The translations under genes were made by a program, and so were the position numbers. This document shows, piece after piece, positions 1 to 5,442 of a DNA stretch of 5,442 nt. Each line of letters starts with the position of its first letter. The stretch's first letter is position 1. The DNA comes from Bacillota bacterium. GTDB lineage: Bacteria; Bacillota; DTU065. Below the pieces are notes generated by a model. That model was not told the DNA's origin and made no database searches. It saw only the letters and a program-made list of their open reading frames with translations. The stretch spans positions 1 to 5,442 of the forward strand of contig DUTE01000274.1 in the NCBI GenBank assembly GCA_012842235.1, written 5' to 3'.

Positions 1-115
1 CTAAACCGTATTTTTGTTTCTTTTTTAGTAACTGGTAGGACGAAACAAGGAATTGCGAACAACAGAACTTGGTCAGAGTATTTATGACGGATATCGAATT
101 ATTTTTAAGAAGGAA

Positions 116-142
116 TTGCTTTAAGTTTAGAGAATATATAAT
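116..142 (+). promoter_or_regulatory. Candidate sigma-70-type promoter (weak)
   Basis: A perfect -10 hexamer TATAAT lies at 137-142. The best -35 candidate is TTGCTT at 116-121, which matches only the TTG of the consensus, and the spacer of 15 bp is short. Transcription would start near 149 and give a leader of about 170 bases. This conflicts with reading 131-178 as a terminator, since the left arm of that repeat overlaps the -10 box. AT-rich DNA yields such matches by chance. Confidence 0.3.
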
Positions 143-178
143 TCTATAACCCGGTGTCTATATATATTCTGTTTTTTT
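131..178 (+). terminator. AT-rich inverted repeat followed by T7: weak terminator or operator
   Basis: AGAATATATA at 131-140 and TATATATTCT at 161-170 are exact reverse complements (10 bp) separated by 20 bases, followed directly by G and seven T residues (172-178). A stem plus T-run is the shape of an intrinsic terminator and could end an upstream transcript or attenuate this operon. However, the stem has only two G-C pairs and the loop is long, so termination would be weak. The same symmetry over a TATAAT box could instead be an operator for a dimeric repressor. Confidence 0.4.
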
Positions 179-199
179 ACAGGTATTAGACAAAGGGTA

Positions 200-238
200 C
201 TTCGAAGCAAAAAACCTATGCTTCGGTAAAAGGCATAG
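200..238 (+). promoter_or_regulatory. Two mutually exclusive leader hairpins
   Basis: CGAAGC (203-208) can pair with GCTTCG (220-225), and CTATGC (216-221) can pair with GCATAG (233-238). Each is a perfect 6-bp stem with an 11-base loop, extendable by wobble pairs. They share bases 220-221, so only one can form at a time. The first arm is also part of the palindrome CTTCGAAG at 200-207. Competing stems in a leader are typical of attenuators, but stems this short can occur by chance and no ligand-binding core is recognised. Confidence 0.35.
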
Positions 239-245
239 AGTTACT

Positions 246-271
246 TGAAACTGAGGAGCTGAGCAGTTTCA
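246..271 (+). promoter_or_regulatory. 8-bp perfect hairpin in the leader
   Basis: TGAAACTG (246-253) and CAGTTTCA (264-271) form a perfect 8-bp stem with a 10-base loop. It lies about 30 bases before the ribosome binding site of the binding-protein gene, and no T-run follows it. It could stabilise the mRNA 5' end, bind a regulator, or be part of a larger leader fold with the hairpins at 200-238. Confidence 0.4.
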
Positions 272-303
272 GTCTCTGTCCAAGTCAAAGATTATCAATT
301 ACG

Positions 304-309
304 AGGGGG
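304..309 (+). promoter_or_regulatory. Ribosome binding site of the binding-protein gene
   Basis: AGGGGG lies seven bases before the ATG at 317. It fixes this start, which also gives a complete, well-formed signal peptide at the N-terminus. Confidence 0.8.
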
Positions 310-316
310 TTTAGTA

Positions 317-394
317 ATGAAAGGAAGAAAGAGTTTATCATTTTACATGGTGGTTTTGGCTCTTCTTTGTGTTGTAGCAAGTTCAGCATTTGCT
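317..394 (+). other. Sec signal peptide of the binding protein (residues 1-26)
   Basis: The segment has a basic N-terminus (MKGRK), a hydrophobic core (about residues 9-21) and a small-x-small end (AFA) before AYSQSG. The only cysteine (residue 18) is preceded by LALL, which does not fit a lipobox because position -1 is Leu and not Gly, Ala or Ser. Release by signal peptidase I is therefore expected. Monoderm bacteria normally anchor such receptors as lipoproteins, so this favours a diderm or toga-bearing host. Confidence 0.8.
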
Positions 395-2011
395 GCATAT
401 TCACAAAGCGGTCCAAAAGCAAAGGAGATTTTATTCCCAATCTACATGGATGACGAGGCTATACTTCTTGCATTGCTTCGTGGTGACGTTGATATTTACC
501 CTGGATTAACACAACCAGCAGATATCAAAAAGCTAAGAGCAAACAAAAACATTGATTTAACTATGAATATGGGTTATCACATGTTCTATGTTGCTCTTAA
601 TACTGGTAAGTATCCTACAAGTGAGAAAGCTTTTAGACAGGCATTTGCTCACTTGGTCGATCGTGACAAGATCATTCTTAATCTTTTTGAAGGCTATATG
701 CTACCTCTAGACAGTCTAGTACCACAATCATCAAACTATTATTATGATGGGATTAAAAAGTATGAGTACGATCTTAAAAAGGCTGCTCAAATTCTCGATG
801 AAGCTGGGTTTAAGATGGGACCAAATGGTGTCCGTATCGATCCCAAAACCGGCAAAGATCTAGAAAAAATCGAATTTTTGACACCTCTTTATGAAGTTGC
901 ACCTACATCTGCAGAGTTAGGCAAAATGCTTGCCCAAGAAGCAAACAAGGTTGGCATTCCAATGGTAGCAACTCCACTAGACTTTAATGTAATTCTAGAT
1001 AAAATTGATTCTTTTGACTACCAACTTTATGCATTAGCATGGAGCTTGAGCCGTGAACCAGATCACCTCTATAGCTTCTTCCATTCATCTAATGCTATAG
1101 AAGCTGGTCAAAACACAACTCAAACTAAGGTTCCTGAAATCGATAAGGCACTTGAAGATCTTCTTTATGCAACAAACCGTGAGGACTTTGCTAAGGCAGC
1201 TAACAGATCTCAAGAGCTCTTAGCAGAACATGTACCTTATGTTACTTTGTATAGCCGTCCATATATAGACGCATTTAGAACAGACAAAGTAAAAGGTTAT
1301 GTTCCAATGAGTGGTTATGGCGCTGCCCAATACCAAAACCTCTGGACGACTCTTAATATCGAATCAATTGATGGTGACGATACAGTTCGCTGGGTTCTTC
1401 CTCAAGAGCCAAAGACCTTTAACTTATGTACAGCAAAATCTGCCTATGACTGGGATGTTCTTGGCCGTGTAATGGATAATGCATTTGCTTATGACCCAGA
1501 AACTGTTGCTGATATGCCTAACTGGGTAACTGAGTATCAAGAAGGCACTTGGGAATACAAAGATCCTGAAACAGGCAAGGTTGTATCTAACGCTGCTGTA
1601 ACAACCTATAAGATGCGCAAAGATGTTAAATGGCATGATGGTACTCCATTTACAGCGAAAGACGTTAAATTCTCACTTGAGTATCTCCGCGACAATCAGG
1701 TACCACGTTATCTAAGTACAACAAAAGAGATAGTGAAAGTTGAAACACCTGATGATTATACCGTGGTTTTCTATGCATCAACACCTGGGTTCCTTCATGT
1801 ATATGACATTCAAGGTCTACCTCTATTGAAACCAGAGATCTGGAAAGATGTTAAGGATTGGCAGGCTTTCCAACCTTGGTTAGAGGCTCATCCAACAGTT
1901 GAAGGCTTAACAAAACTTGTTGGTATTGGACCATATGTATTCAAAGAATATAGAGTCGGTGAGTATGTCAGACTCGAAAGATTCGACGACTACTGGAGAC
2001 TAAAGCTGTAG
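317..2011 (+). CDS. Circularly permuted family-5 (Dpp/Opp-type) substrate-binding protein
   Basis: Exported binding protein of a peptide/oligosaccharide-class ABC importer, 564 residues, a normal length for family 5. Residues 1-26 are a signal peptide (Lys/Arg start, hydrophobic core 9-21, SSAFA before a predicted cut at 26/27). There is no lipobox, so it should be free in a periplasm. The order of its parts is swapped. Residues 33-349 match the usual C-terminal portion: GPKAKEILF and a following strand (32-40), AFRQAFAHLVDRDKI (105-119), YDLKKAAQILDEAG (151-164), and a terminal VKGYVP...TLNI (325-348). After a linker of about six residues, 355-561 match the usual N-terminal portion: DTVRWVLPQEPKTFN (355-369), VKWHDGTPFTAKDV (437-450), VGIGPYVFKEY (535-545), and RLERFDDYW (552-560) four residues before the stop. 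Each hallmark occurs once, so this looks like one complete, rearranged fold rather than a duplication or fragment. The ligand cannot be told from sequence. First gene of the operon. Confidence 0.9.
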   Translation: MKGRKSLSFYMVVLALLCVVASSAFAAYSQSGPKAKEILFPIYMDDEAILLALLRGDVDIYPGLTQPADIKKLRANKNIDLTMNMGYHMFYVALNTGKYPTSEKAFRQAFAHLVDRDKIILNLFEGYMLPLDSLVPQSSNYYYDGIKKYEYDLKKAAQILDEAGFKMGPNGVRIDPKTGKDLEKIEFLTPLYEVAPTSAELGKMLAQEANKVGIPMVATPLDFNVILDKIDSFDYQLYALAWSLSREPDHLYSFFHSSNAIEAGQNTTQTKVPEIDKALEDLLYATNREDFAKAANRSQELLAEHVPYVTLYSRPYIDAFRTDKVKGYVPMSGYGAAQYQNLWTTLNIESIDGDDTVRWVLPQEPKTFNLCTAKSAYDWDVLGRVMDNAFAYDPETVADMPNWVTEYQEGTWEYKDPETGKVVSNAAVTTYKMRKDVKWHDGTPFTAKDVKFSLEYLRDNQVPRYLSTTKEIVKVETPDDYTVVFYASTPGFLHVYDIQGLPLLKPEIWKDVKDWQAFQPWLEAHPTVEGLTKLVGIGPYVFKEYRVGEYVRLERFDDYWRLKL

Positions 2012-2063
2012 TAGTTGGTTGATTAAGTCGGATTGTTTCGTTCAATAGAAATGAAAAAGAGAT

Positions 2064-2085
2064 ACCGCCCCCATATGGGGGCGGT
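2064..2085 (+). terminator. Perfect 22-base GC-rich palindrome between receptor and permease genes
   Basis: The arms ACCGCCCCC (2064-2072) and GGGGGCGGT (2077-2085) flank ATAT, and the whole 22 bases are self-complementary. It folds into a very stable stem of at least 9 bp, unlike the AT-rich surroundings. Only TTT follows, after GCACC, so full intrinsic termination is unlikely. A partial terminator or a 3' stabiliser protecting the upstream message is more likely. Such elements behind binding-protein genes (as in the malE-malF gap of enteric bacteria) give more receptor than permease. A protein-binding site is the alternative. Confidence 0.6.
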
Positions 2086-2107
2086 GCACCTTTGATTGGA
2101 TCCCTAT

Positions 2108-2119
2108 AGCCGTTAGGCT
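2108..2119 (+). repeat. Short AGCC/GGCT hairpin before the permease gene
   Basis: AGCC (2108-2111) and GGCT (2116-2119) form a 4-bp stem with a GTTA tetraloop, 12 bases before the ribosome binding site of the first permease gene. It may tune translation initiation, but so short a stem may be chance. Confidence 0.2.
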
Positions 2120-2130
2120 GGCAAACAGCG

Positions 2131-2136
2131 AGGTGA
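2131..2136 (+). promoter_or_regulatory. Ribosome binding site that selects the GTG start of the first permease
   Basis: AGGTGA lies seven bases before GTG at 2144. The next in-frame ATG codons are far inside the conserved N-terminal region, so the GTG is the start. Confidence 0.75.
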
Positions 2137-2143
2137 AAAGCAA

Positions 2144-3127
2144 GTGAATTTTGGTTCTTATATATTAAAAAGAATAGCATATTCTTTGATAGTACTTTTT
2201 ATAATCTTGACGATTAACTTTTTTATCTTCCGTGTGATGCCGGGGGATCCTGTAAAGATGATCATTGATCCGAAATGGACCCCCGAGATGAGAAATGCTC
2301 TTGCTGAACAATATGGTTTGAATAAACCACTTCCACAGCAATATTTACTGTATCTTAAAAACCTTTTAACATTGGATTTAGGCTTATCTTTTACATCACG
2401 CCGTCCGGTGATGGATGAGCTATTAGAAAGATTGCCAAATACAGTTAAGCTTCTGGGAATTGCGTTATTTTTACAGATACTTATAGGTGTTTCAGTAGGG
2501 ATATTTGCAGCATCAAAAAGAGGCTCTAGTGTAGAGACATTTGTTACTGGAGCAGGACTCTTTACTCATGCTGTCCCTGGATTCTTTTTGCAGCTTCTTC
2601 TCTTACTTATTTTTGGCTATCTTTTGCCCATCTTTCCTATTCGCGGTAGTATGTCAGCACCATCTCCTGAAGGATCATGGGCTCAGTTTTTAGACAGACT
2701 TCATCATTTGGTGCTACCTGTGTTTAGTTTGGTAGTAATTAATTTTGGATCATGGGCTCTTTACACACGAAATGCCATGGTTGAGGCCTTAGGACAGGAT
2801 TATATTGTTACAGCACGTGCAAAGGGATTACCTAAAAAAGCTGTTTTGAAGCATCATGCTTTTAGAAGTATTTTACCTCCTATTGTAACGATTATCTTTT
2901 TGAGTATTCCAGGAATTATTTCTGGTGCTGTTGTTACAGAGACTATTTTTTCTTGGTATGGTGTTGGAAGATATCTTCTTGATGCAGTTATGAAACAAGA
3001 CTATCCTGCCGCCCAAGGAGCATTTTATTTTATTGCACTTGCAACAATTATTTGTAACTTTGTTGCTGATATTATCTATGGTTTAGTCGATCCCCGGATT
3101 AGAGTTGGGGGAGGTGAAGGCAGATGA
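2144..3127 (+). CDS. dppB: DppB/OppB-type ABC transporter permease
   Basis: Inner-membrane channel subunit of the importer, 327 residues, close to the family norm. The start is GTG, chosen from the ribosome binding site and the conserved beginning (YILKRIAYSLIVLFIILTINFFIFRVMPGDP). TM1 is about 11-30, followed by the typical outer segment with YGLNKPLPQQYLLYLKNLL (57-75) and LGLSF (79-83). Further membrane segments are near 101-122, 136-162, 190-208, 245-268 and 290-314. The cytoplasmic EAA loop that couples to the ATPase is at 214-247, with EALGQDYIVTARAKGL, then a basic stretch, then RSILPPI. The end (ETIFSWYGVGR, DPRIR) is canonical. The stop overlaps the next start in ATGA, implying translational coupling. 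The symbol gives the family; the substrate is unknown. Confidence 0.92.
   Translation: MNFGSYILKRIAYSLIVLFIILTINFFIFRVMPGDPVKMIIDPKWTPEMRNALAEQYGLNKPLPQQYLLYLKNLLTLDLGLSFTSRRPVMDELLERLPNTVKLLGIALFLQILIGVSVGIFAASKRGSSVETFVTGAGLFTHAVPGFFLQLLLLLIFGYLLPIFPIRGSMSAPSPEGSWAQFLDRLHHLVLPVFSLVVINFGSWALYTRNAMVEALGQDYIVTARAKGLPKKAVLKHHAFRSILPPIVTIIFLSIPGIISGAVVTETIFSWYGVGRYLLDAVMKQDYPAAQGAFYFIALATIICNFVADIIYGLVDPRIRVGGGEGR
3110..3117 (+). promoter_or_regulatory. Strong ribosome binding site inside the end of dppB
   Basis: GGAGGTGA, close to a full anti-16S complement, ends six bases before the ATG at 3124. It fixes the start of the second permease within the last codons of the first. Confidence 0.85.
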
Positions 3128-4518
3128 AAAAAAGAGGCTTTAAGGCTAGTTGGTCAAAATTTTGGTCAGAGTTTTTCTCGCGTCCACAGGGTCGTCTGGG
3201 TATAACTATGTTTCTAATCTTTGTTTTTGTGGCTATTGCTGCCCCATTTATTACCCGCTATGATCCCATGGATGATCTTTATTTGGCAGAAGGAATGGCT
3301 AAACCAGCCTGGACTCGGATTTTCCCTGCTAATCGCAATCTGCCTGTCACAGTCCATACCAAAGTAGGTCTCGATGATTGGGAAAGTGTTTCTGGTAATT
3401 CAGTATCTGTTTCAAAAGAAAATGGTGAATCGAGATTTACTATTCAAACTGAACCTGGAAGAACAACTGAATTAATTTATACCTTTAAATATGATTCAGA
3501 TGCGCCTGGCACATTTAACTATGAAACTAATTATCGAGTAGATGCGCCTGAGGATACAGTTACAAACTTAGAGTTTCTCATGGTGTCACCAAACGGTAAA
3601 GAATGGTCTTTATGGAAAAACAAGATCTATGGATCAAGAGAATCTAGGGAGCTTTTGATTGACTCTCGCCAATTAGATCTGAAAATGAGACTAGGACTTA
3701 CTATGTTTGACGAGGTTAGTCAGTCAGTCTTTGCTGAACATGGCGAATACCAAGTTGTTATCAGAGCTTTAAGTGAAGGAGAACCTGCTAAAATTACTAT
3801 GACCCCAGTTGCTATAAACATTCAGGGGAAACTTCATGGTGTTTTAGGTGCAGATCATATGGGCGCTGATCTTTGGAGCCAGCTAGTTTATGGAACAAGA
3901 GTTTCTCTTTTCTTGGGTATTGTAGCTGCTCTAATAGCTGTTTTTATAGGTACAACAATTGGTATTGTCTCAGGTTTCATGGGAGGAATCGTTGATGAGT
4001 TTTTTATGAGACTTGCCGATGTAATGCTATCGATTCCCACAATGCCAGTTTTAATAATTTTGTCTTCGTTAATGGGGAAAAGTGTTTGGAATGTAATTGT
4101 GTTAATTGCTCTTTTCTCATGGACATCTACAGCTAGAATTGTGCGTTCTCAAACACTCACATTGAAAGAAAGACCTTTCGTTGAAGCAGCAAAGGCATCT
4201 GGTGCATCTAATGCTTATACCATGATTGTTCACATTCTACCCAATGTTGTACCACTTGTTTTTGCATCACTAGTTCTTTTAATCCCGGGAGCTATTTTGA
4301 CCGAGGCAACACTGAGTTTCCTTGGCTTAGGCGATCCAACTACTCCAACTTGGGGACGTATGCTTCATAATGCTAGAAGTTTTGGTGCATTTACGGCTAA
4401 TGCATGGTGGTGGATCCTACCTCCTGGTCTTGTAATTACTTTATTGAGTCTTACTTTCGTGTTTATTGGTAACACCCTTGACGAAATCTTAAATCCACGG
4501 AATAGGGAGAGATCATAA
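3124..4518 (+). CDS. dppC: DppC/OppC-type ABC transporter permease with a large extracytoplasmic insert
   Basis: Second channel subunit of the importer. At 464 residues it is about 170 longer than the usual near-300. A basic cytoplasmic N-terminus with FFSRPQGRLG leads to TM1 (about 26-44) and APFITRYDP, all canonical. The chain then leaves the family pattern for about 60-236 and rejoins it at HGVLGADHMGADLWSQLVYG (238-257), the counterpart of HxLGTDxxGRDxxSRLxYG. After that the membrane core is normal: RVSLFLG (259-265), the EAA loop with EAAKASGASNAYTMIVHILP (354-373), EATLSFLGLGDPTTPTWG (394-411), and a final membrane segment ending in GNTLDEILNPR (449-459). The start is set by GGAGGTGA and the ATGA overlap with dppB; the stop overlaps the ATPase start in TAATG. 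No frame break is visible at the insert edges, so the insert is a real part of the protein. Confidence 0.9.
   Translation: MKKRGFKASWSKFWSEFFSRPQGRLGITMFLIFVFVAIAAPFITRYDPMDDLYLAEGMAKPAWTRIFPANRNLPVTVHTKVGLDDWESVSGNSVSVSKENGESRFTIQTEPGRTTELIYTFKYDSDAPGTFNYETNYRVDAPEDTVTNLEFLMVSPNGKEWSLWKNKIYGSRESRELLIDSRQLDLKMRLGLTMFDEVSQSVFAEHGEYQVVIRALSEGEPAKITMTPVAINIQGKLHGVLGADHMGADLWSQLVYGTRVSLFLGIVAALIAVFIGTTIGIVSGFMGGIVDEFFMRLADVMLSIPTMPVLIILSSLMGKSVWNVIVLIALFSWTSTARIVRSQTLTLKERPFVEAAKASGASNAYTMIVHILPNVVPLVFASLVLLIPGAILTEATLSFLGLGDPTTPTWGRMLHNARSFGAFTANAWWWILPPGLVITLLSLTFVFIGNTLDEILNPRNRERS
3301..3831 (+). other. Inserted beta-rich outer domain of the DppC-like permease (residues ~60-236)
   Basis: About 175 residues sit between TM1 and the LGAD motif, where family members have roughly 10-20. 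The segment has no membrane stretch and is polar, with alternating hydrophobic residues typical of strands (FTIQTEP at 105-111, TELIYTFKY at 115-123, YQVVIRAL at 209-216), many Asp/Glu/Ser/Thr, and a PNGKEW turn (156-161). A beta-sandwich or jelly-roll is a reasonable guess; I recognise no named family. With TM1 running out, it lies on the outer face near the receptor docking site, comparable in place and size to the P2 loop of MalF, which contacts maltose-binding protein. Confidence 0.65.
4504..4510 (+). promoter_or_regulatory. Ribosome binding site of the ATPase gene
   Basis: AGGGAGA lies seven bases before the ATG at 4518, within the last codons of the permease gene. It supports the overlapping TAATG start. 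Confidence 0.75.
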
Positions 4519-5442
4519 TGGCCCTTTTAGAAGTAAATAACCTAAAAATGTACTATAAAGTCCGCCGTGGGGACGTCAAGGCTGTTGATGGTGTAAGCTT
4601 CGAAATCGAACGAGGAGAGTCAATGGGACTTGCAGGCGAATCTGGTTGCGGCAAGTCAAGTATGGCCACAACACTTTTACGTCTTCTACCTAACAACGGG
4701 CGGATTGTAGATGGAAGTATAAAATTCGATGGTACAGACATTTTGGCTATGCCAGAAGAAAAGTTTAGAAAAGAATTTCGCTGGCAGAGAATGTCTATTA
4801 TTTTTCAAGGTGCAATGAATGCTTTAAATCCTGTTCACAGGATAGGCGATCAGATAAGTGAAGCAATCTTAACACATGAAGATGTTAGTGTAGCTGAAGC
4901 AAGAGAACGTGCAGAAAATCTATTAGAGATGGTTGGCATTAATAAAGCACGTTATAAAAACTATCCTCACGAGTTTTCTGGTGGTATGAAGCAAAGAGCA
5001 GTTATAGCTATGGCCTTAGCTTGCAATCCTGATCTAATAATTGCTGATGAACCAACAACTGCTCTTGATGTTATGGTGCAAGCACAAGTGTTGCAGGCTA
5101 TTCAATCCTTGCGTAAAGAATTAGGCCTATCTATGATGCTTATTAGCCACGATTTGTCTGTTATTGCTCAGACTTGTGATAAAGTAGCTATTATGTATGC
5201 TGGAAGAATTGTTGAGTATGGACCATCTCATCTAGTGTACAATAATCCTTTGCATCCTTATGCGTATGGGCTTTTAAGCTCGTTCCCTGATATCACAGCA
5301 CCTAGATCACCTATTCAATCTATTCCTGGTTCACCACCTAATCTTTTGGAGCCACCAAAAGGGTGTCGTTTTAGTCCACGTTGTCCTTTGGCTGATCAAA
5401 AATGTCGTACTGTTGAACCAGAATTAGAGCCTATAAATGAAA
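4518..5442 (+). CDS. dppD: DppD/OppD-type ABC transporter ATPase (3' end outside window)
   Basis: Cytoplasmic ATP-hydrolysing subunit of the importer. 308 codons are present without a stop; the family is usually about 320-340, so only a short tail is missing. Visible motifs are Walker A GESGCGKSS (40-48), Q-loop FQGAMNALNP (96-105, Gln97), signature FSGGMKQR (153-160), Walker B LIIADEP (173-179) with catalytic Glu178, D-loop ALD (182-184) and switch His211. The C-terminal oligopeptide-transporter extension follows with HPYAYGLLSSFPD (246-258) and a cysteine cluster CRFSPRC...C at 283, 289 and 296. These are three of the four ligands of the [4Fe-4S] cluster known in this family; the fourth would lie past the window edge. 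The catalytic set is complete, so it should be active. It is translationally coupled to dppC, and a DppF-type partner is expected next. Confidence 0.93.
   Translation, partial: MALLEVNNLKMYYKVRRGDVKAVDGVSFEIERGESMGLAGESGCGKSSMATTLLRLLPNNGRIVDGSIKFDGTDILAMPEEKFRKEFRWQRMSIIFQGAMNALNPVHRIGDQISEAILTHEDVSVAEARERAENLLEMVGINKARYKNYPHEFSGGMKQRAVIAMALACNPDLIIADEPTTALDVMVQAQVLQAIQSLRKELGLSMMLISHDLSVIAQTCDKVAIMYAGRIVEYGPSHLVYNNPLHPYAYGLLSSFPDITAPRSPIQSIPGSPPNLLEPPKGCRFSPRCPLADQKCRTVEPELEPINE

Larger units (their letters stand above)
1..316. other. Non-coding upstream region with leader structures
   Basis: No gene is supported in this stretch of about 300 bases. It is strongly AT-rich, has several T-runs (for example 10-26), and no reading frame here combines a start, a ribosome binding site and recognisable protein sequence. 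From left to right it holds a candidate promoter (116-142), an AT-rich inverted repeat followed by T7 (131-178), two overlapping alternative hairpins (200-238), an 8-bp hairpin (246-271) and the ribosome binding site of the binding-protein gene (304-309). It is most simply read as the promoter and 5' untranslated leader of the transport operon. I could not match it to any riboswitch class I know. Confidence 0.6.

Noticed and set aside
1..87. Open frame from the left edge to TGA at 85-87, possibly the tail of an upstream gene
   Set aside because: Only 28 codons with no recognisable sequence; such a length is common by chance, though a gene tail cannot be excluded.
84..149. Possible 21-codon leader peptide starting at ATG 84
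   Set aside because: No convincing ribosome binding site, no run of a single amino acid as in attenuation peptides, and it precedes the likely transcription start.
131..271. Known riboswitch (TPP, SAM, lysine, glycine, c-di-GMP, purine, preQ1) in the leader
   Set aside because: None of the conserved core sequences I know for these classes is present.
350..380. Lipoprotein signal around Cys18 of the binding protein
   Set aside because: The preceding residues LALL lack the Ala, Gly or Ser required at -1, and a good signal peptidase I site follows at AFA.
1424..1636. Minus-strand open frame of 70 codons within the binding-protein gene
   Set aside because: It lies wholly inside a gene with clear family motifs, has no ribosome binding site I can see, and its translation resembles no protein family.
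317..2011. Binding protein as a pseudogene or as fragments of two genes fused by a frameshift
   Set aside because: The frame is open throughout, all hallmarks are present once, the length is normal, and start, ribosome binding site and signal peptide are intact. A clean permutation explains it better, though assembly error can only be excluded with reads.
1968..2180. Minus-strand open frame across the 2012-2143 gap
   Set aside because: It reads through the palindrome and into both neighbouring genes; the product is low in recognisable features and the palindrome explains its Gly/Pro-rich stretch.
4553..4741. Minus-strand open frame of 62 codons within the ATPase gene
   Set aside because: It is a shadow of the Walker A region on the opposite strand.
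1..5442. CRISPR array, tRNA, rRNA, insertion sequence or phage attachment site
   Set aside because: No regularly spaced repeats, tRNA-like cloverleaf, transposase frame or terminal repeats were seen on either strand.

Overview
The window carries the front part of one import operon on the + strand: an ABC transporter of the dipeptide/oligopeptide (Dpp/Opp, SBP family 5) class. The order is an exported substrate-binding protein (317-2011), two permease subunits (2144-3127 and 3124-4518) and an ATPase that runs off the right edge (4518-5442). A second ATPase (DppF/OppF type) would be expected just beyond the window. The DNA is AT-rich (roughly 40% GC by eye). Each gene has a strong purine-rich Shine-Dalgarno site, and the permease and ATPase genes overlap at stop/start. 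The binding protein has a signal-peptidase-I type leader rather than a lipobox, which points to a periplasm-like space. A low-GC, probably anaerobic diderm (Thermotogae, Halanaerobiales or similar) would fit, but the sequence does not fix the lineage.

Layout. Bases 1-316 contain no supported gene. They hold an AT-rich 10-bp inverted repeat followed by seven T residues, two mutually exclusive small hairpins, a separate 8-bp hairpin, a weak candidate promoter and the ribosome binding site of the first gene. The binding-protein gene follows. A 132-base gap then holds a perfect 22-base GC-rich palindrome, probably a partial terminator or 3' mRNA stabiliser that lets the binding protein be made in excess. 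The permeases and the ATPase are tightly coupled by ATGA and TAATG overlaps.

The main observation is that the binding protein looks circularly permuted. After the signal peptide it begins with what is normally the C-terminal part of a family-5 binding protein. It then continues through a very short linker into what is normally the N-terminal part, and stops exactly where the canonical chain would go on. Both sides of the cut keep the usual consensus (DDYW at the new C-terminus, GPKAKEI at the new mature N-terminus), and every hallmark of a complete protein is present once. The second oddity is the DppC-like permease, which is about 170 residues longer than usual. A polar, apparently beta-rich domain is inserted between TM1 and the canonical LGAD motif, on the outer face where the binding protein docks. 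Together these suggest a variant transporter with a rearranged receptor-permease interface.

How the genes work together: the exported protein captures a solute (oligopeptide or oligosaccharide; not decided by sequence) and delivers it to the DppB/DppC channel. ATP hydrolysis by the DppD-type subunit, with a missing DppF-type partner or as a homodimer, drives import.
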